DNA from: Paenibacillus sp. VTT E-133291 | GTDB lineage: Bacteria; Bacillota; Bacilli; Paenibacillales; Paenibacillaceae | Direction: 5' to 3' | Assembly (NCBI RefSeq): GCF_002264395.1 | Contig: NZ_NFVA01000072.1 | Span: 1 to 35,437, forward strand | Length of the DNA: 35,437 nt | Position numbers and translations under genes: made by a program | Notes under the pieces: model-generated | Databases searched by the model: none | Told to the model about the DNA's origin: nothing | What the model saw: only the letters and a program-made list of their open reading frames with translations | Shown: piece after piece, positions 33,185 through 35,437 of the stretch | Layout: every line of letters begins with the position of its first letter | How positions within the stretch are numbered: the first letter of the stretch is position 1

Positions 33185-33534
33185 GAAGGTTGGTAGTTTC
33201 ATCCAGGGATGACAACTATCAGAATAGAATAGTATGTGGTCAAAAAAGAAAAAATGAATCCATACATTGCGAACCGTTACCCTAACAGAATTAACAAACT
33301 GTTGATTTCAAACCCATCTAAGAGATTCCAGTGTAAGGTATATAGGCCAACTCCAGCACCGCCAGCACATTCGCAGTCGTGACACGCAGGAGCTAGCTCT
33401 GTACGCTAATGGTTTACTTGGCACAGACAAGGTCAACGTCATAAAGCGATATCCCCAGTTTGCTGGATCATAGGAACGTCTGGATTTAAGAGCGTTTGCT
33501 TCGGAGGCCGGAGGCAAACGGATTGAACGTAAAA
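33185..33534. other. Sparse region with two short coding-like fragments
   Basis: Plus-strand 33254-33382 is a 42-codon ATG frame without a Shine-Dalgarno. A second frame, open from 33303 to 33473, ends with a coding-like tail (ELALYANGLLGTDKVNVIKR). The two could be joined by a single frameshift near 33370-33380, suggesting a decayed short gene. An inverted pair CGTTTGC/GCAAACG lies at 33493-33520. I see no other features. Confidence 0.4.
33303..33473 (+). pseudogene. Possible remnant of a small gene
   Basis: The frame is open for 56 codons with no ATG/GTG/TTG suitably placed. Its C-terminal part, ELALYANGLLGTDKVNVIKR, looks like a real protein end, while the 5' part overlaps a different short frame starting at ATG 33254. 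A frameshift between the two would give a protein of about 73 residues. I recognise no family. Confidence 0.3.
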
Positions 33535-33562
33535 AGCCGCCCAAATTTCCCGGGCAGCCTTT
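33535..33562 (-). terminator. Terminator of the 85-residue gene
   Basis: On the minus strand GCTGCCC pairs with GGGCGGC (one G-U) around GGGAAATTT and is followed by TTTTTACG. It lies about 30 bases after the stop of the minus-strand small gene at 33591. Confidence 0.72.
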
Positions 33563-33590
33563 CATATTCTTACGCGTGCGTCTTTTGAGA

Positions 33591-33848
33591 TCAAGCCGTT
33601 TGCGCCTCATGTTTGCGAGTAGTTACAGTGTCTTCTTTTTCCGTGGACCCGTTGTCCTGACGCTTAACTGCTTCCTCGTCTCGAACCCCATTCAATTCAT
33701 GTTCGTTCTGATGAAATTCCTTGAGTATATTCTGGTAAATATGAGCCTCTTGAAGGTTCAGTCCGTCGCGATTTTCTTTCAAAACCCAGTTCTCGACCGT
33801 TTTCTTCAAGATTTCGCTCTTCCGTTCCAGCAGTTCCGTATAACTCAA
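33591..33848 (-). CDS. Small hydrophilic protein (85 residues), unknown
   Basis: This 85-residue protein is strongly charged and helical in its first 55 residues (YTELLERKSEILKKTVENWVLKE, AHIYQNILKEFHQNEHELNG); the C-terminal 30 residues look disordered and are rich in Glu, Lys and Thr. There is no signal peptide. It starts with TTG about nine bases after AGGA. A TTGGGT-N17-TATAAT promoter precedes it, and a terminator follows, which supports a real single-gene unit. I recognise no family. Confidence 0.6.
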   Translation of the reverse strand: MSYTELLERKSEILKKTVENWVLKENRDGLNLQEAHIYQNILKEFHQNEHELNGVRDEEAVKRQDNGSTEKEDTVTTRKHEAQTA

Positions 33849-33947
33849 TTTACTTCATCCTTTCCGGTTCATGGTTTCAAACGCCGGATGGACTTTGTTT
33901 ACTTGTCAGTTCGTGCGTTTAGCATCACATCCGACGTAACGTTTACC

Positions 33948-33976
33948 ATTATACAGAAAATCCTGGTCGAACCCAA
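33948..33976 (-). promoter_or_regulatory. Promoter of the 85-residue gene
   Basis: On the minus strand TTGGGT (33976-33971) and a perfect TATAAT (33953-33948) are separated by 17 bases. The transcript would begin near 33941 and carry a leader of about 90 bases. Confidence 0.6.
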
Positions 33977-34445
33977 CGCGTTCCAACCGTCATCAGATAG
34001 GGTGAGCACTACTCAGAATGGAACGGGAGTCCTCAGCGGACCGATTCGCAGAAGTGCGGCCGGATGCTCCGGGATGCTGACCGTTGCTTCTCTTTCATAT
34101 AATCGTTTAACCAGATATCAAGCACACGCTTTTAACTCTAATCTTCCTCAAGAGCAAGCGTAATCCCCATACGAAACCCAATCACTCTAATTTATTTCAT
34201 ACAGTTGAATTGTATATTTGTATATACAGCCTTCTCCAGCGCTAATACAGACGGGTGCGACGAGCTGATTTAAATGGAAATATGGTTTTCACTGGGCTTA
34301 TTTATTTTATAGATCACAGATTCTGGATCGCCTCTCAAACCTTCTTTATAGCCTTGTTTTGAATGATCCTGCCGATTTCCTATTGTGCATTCTAATGATA
34401 ATGTGGCACACTATATATAGATAAAACCAAACGAGGCAAAGAATG
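33977..34445. other. Sparse region; one possible minus-strand remnant
   Basis: No clear gene is present. Minus-strand 34270-34410 is open for about 45 codons and encodes a coding-like stretch (RQDHSKQGYKEGLRGDPESV) but has no standard start near a Shine-Dalgarno sequence. TGTGC and GCACA form an inverted pair at 34384-34410. A TATATA stretch at 34412-34417 might be a -10 element, though no good -35 is seen. Confidence 0.4.
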
Positions 34446-34485
34446 CCCCGTCTCCTTTCCTTTTGGAATAGAGGCGGGTTTTTTT
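34446..34485 (+). terminator. Terminator-like hairpin upstream of the nuclease-like gene
   Basis: CCCGTCTC at 34447-34454 pairs with GAGGCGGG at 34471-34478 (one G-U pair), and seven T residues follow directly. A competing hairpin, GGCA-AAGAA-TGCC, lies just upstream and shares part of the 5' arm. No gene ends just before it, so it is either the end of a short untranslated transcript or an attenuator for the next gene. Confidence 0.7.
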
Positions 34486-34527
34486 ATGATTAGAAATATA
34501 TTTCGTTGCAGAGCGAGGGGATAGGTA

Positions 34528-35211
34528 ATGGGTTTCGAGAGGGAGCATAAGGAATGGTTATGTAATCATCTCAAACAAAGGAAGGGAGAGCGGCTCGATG
34601 CACTTAAACGCGGTCATGGTTACGGAAACCGCTTGTTTGTCGAGCGGGTGTGGTGGCCTCTAGCCGGACATTTTCACGGATTACATCCAGAATATGAAGT
34701 TAAAGACTGGCGCGGCAGATCCTATTTTGTGGATATTTTGTGGGAGATCGGAGCCTCGCGTATTGTATTTGAGATCATGGACTATGGCTCACATGGAACG
34801 GATCGTAGCAAATACCGGATGGACTTGAACCGCGGGCTTTTTCTACAGTCTCAAGACTGCACGGTGCTCTATATCTCGCTGGATGAGCTAAAAGAAAATC
34901 CATCCTTCATTCTCTCCGCGCTGCGGAATATTCTCTTTTCTTATTTGTTAGCAGAAAAGTCTGCGAAGCCAACCGCTGAGAAAGCCTATTCCAGAATCGA
35001 GCGCGATCTTATGCGGGCAGCCATCCGGCACCATCGTTTCCTTCGCCCGGCTGATGCCGTGAGAGAGCTGGAACTGCACACGATGACGATCATTAAATAC
35101 TGCCGTCAGCTGGTGGATAAGGGTAAATTTCGCCCGGTGGCAAGAGGTTCATCTCAGCGGATCATTTACTATGAATATATTGGTACGCTACAAAGTCCAG
35201 ATTTGATTTAA
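34528..35211 (+). CDS. Unrecognised protein with a Vsr/DUF559-like nuclease pattern and C-terminal HTH
   Basis: This 227-residue soluble protein starts with ATG behind GAGGGGATAG. Residues 30-125 follow the layout of Vsr/DUF559-type PD-(D/E)XK nucleases: Glu39 in a first helix, Asp69 in FVDILWEI, Glu82 in IVFEIMDYGSHG with Asp85 and His89, a basic-acidic helix (RSKYRMDLNRGLF), then CTVLYISLDEL. The C-terminal part (156-205; RIERDLMRAAIRHHRFLRPADAVRELELHTMTIIKYCRQLV) looks like a winged helix. A DNA-cleaving or DNA-binding protein is therefore plausible. No methyltransferase, transposase or repair gene is adjacent. Family membership is my inference from pattern only. Confidence 0.6.
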   Translation: MGFEREHKEWLCNHLKQRKGERLDALKRGHGYGNRLFVERVWWPLAGHFHGLHPEYEVKDWRGRSYFVDILWEIGASRIVFEIMDYGSHGTDRSKYRMDLNRGLFLQSQDCTVLYISLDELKENPSFILSALRNILFSYLLAEKSAKPTAEKAYSRIERDLMRAAIRHHRFLRPADAVRELELHTMTIIKYCRQLVDKGKFRPVARGSSQRIIYYEYIGTLQSPDLI

Positions 35212-35229
35212 AGATGAAAGCCGTCGTGA

Positions 35230-35437
35230 GAATGTGTATGAAAAATCGAATACAATGTGCCGACGGTAGGTAAATGAGTCAAATATATGCGAAAAACCGA
35301 ACACAATGTGCCGACGTTAGGTAAACGAGCCAAATGTATGCGAAAAACCGAACACAATGTGCCACCGGTAAGCTGAATGAGCTAAATGTATGCGAAAAAC
35401 CGATCACAATGTGCCACCGGTAACGTAAAGAAAGCAG
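35230..35437. repeat. Four tandem 51-52 bp repeats reaching the window edge
   Basis: Units begin at 35230, 35281, 35332 and 35384, with lengths 51, 51, 52 and at least 54 bases. Each carries ATGCGAAAAACCGA and ACACAATGTGCC, then CGACGGTA or CACCGGTA. Read on the minus strand, each unit holds a short CCG/CGG-plus-CAC/GTG hairpin followed by TTTTT. The array starts 18 bases after the nuclease-like stop and continues beyond the window. Short unlikely peptides are open in several frames, so I read it as non-coding. Confidence 0.9.

Noticed and set aside
33308..33610. 100-residue minus-strand frame
   Set aside because: It runs through the terminator of the 85-residue gene, is rich in Arg, Trp and Cys in an unnatural way, and overlaps a better plus-strand frame.
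33576..34163. 195-residue plus-strand frame
   Set aside because: It lies antisense to the 85-residue gene and its promoter, has no Shine-Dalgarno or domain, and has atypical composition.
35230..35437. CRISPR array
   Set aside because: The units are contiguous with no unique spacers; the whole 51-52 bases repeat, and no cas gene is present.

Overview
The window reads as chromosomal DNA of a low-to-mid GC Gram-positive bacterium, most likely Paenibacillus or a close relative. Reasons: strong Shine-Dalgarno sequences of the AGGAGG type, frequent TTG and GTG starts, vegetative TTGACA/TATAAT-like promoters, U-tailed terminators, lipoprotein export, a BlaI/M56 pair, a PadR-DUF1048-ABC cassette, and a Mrp antiporter. 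The genus assignment is inferred from gene content and style. No rRNA, tRNA, insertion sequence or CRISPR array was found.

Layout. (1) 1-573 is gene-poor and ends in a promoter overlapped by a Fur box. (2) 574-5234 is an iron-siderophore operon: a lipoprotein receptor, two FecCD permeases and two Esterase-D-type hydrolases. It resembles feuABC-ybbA/besA of Bacillus and has no ATPase gene of its own. (3) 5287-6171 (minus) is an ArsR regulator with an AHSA1/SRPBCC partner. (4) 6349-13136 is a cation-homeostasis operon: a promoter, a leader with a terminator-like hairpin, a stand-alone KdpD-like USP protein, then a complete Mrp Na+/H+ antiporter in which MrpA and MrpB are fused. (5) 13168-15738 holds a PilZ protein and a divergent TetR/MFS pair. 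(6) 15902-17401 (minus) is an HpaB-family FAD monooxygenase without its reductase. (7) 17524-20298 is a BlaI-type repressor with an M56 metalloprotease sensor that lacks a penicillin-binding domain. (8) 20394-22907 is PadR, DUF1048, and a DrrA/DrrB-like ABC exporter. (9) 23091-24594 is a DHA3-type MFS exporter and a 61-residue coiled-coil protein. (10) 24618-26894 (minus) is a SecA2-like ATPase. (11) 27230-29623 is an APH-fold kinase convergent with a photolyase-family protein. (12) 29804-33184 (minus) is a response regulator, histidine kinase and exported-protein operon. (13) 33185-35437 is a sparse tail: possible gene remnants, an 85-residue protein, an unrecognised protein with a Vsr/DUF559-like nuclease pattern plus a likely HTH, and four tandem 51-52 bp repeats running off the window.

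The functional theme is envelope and stress physiology: iron acquisition, Na+/pH homeostasis, drug efflux, and several small sensor-regulator modules each next to its likely target. The least conventional parts are the cation operon leader with its USP sensor, the M56 sensor with a non-beta-lactam ectodomain, the orphan SecA2, the photolyase homologue with changed active-site motifs, and the nuclease-like protein beside the tandem repeats.
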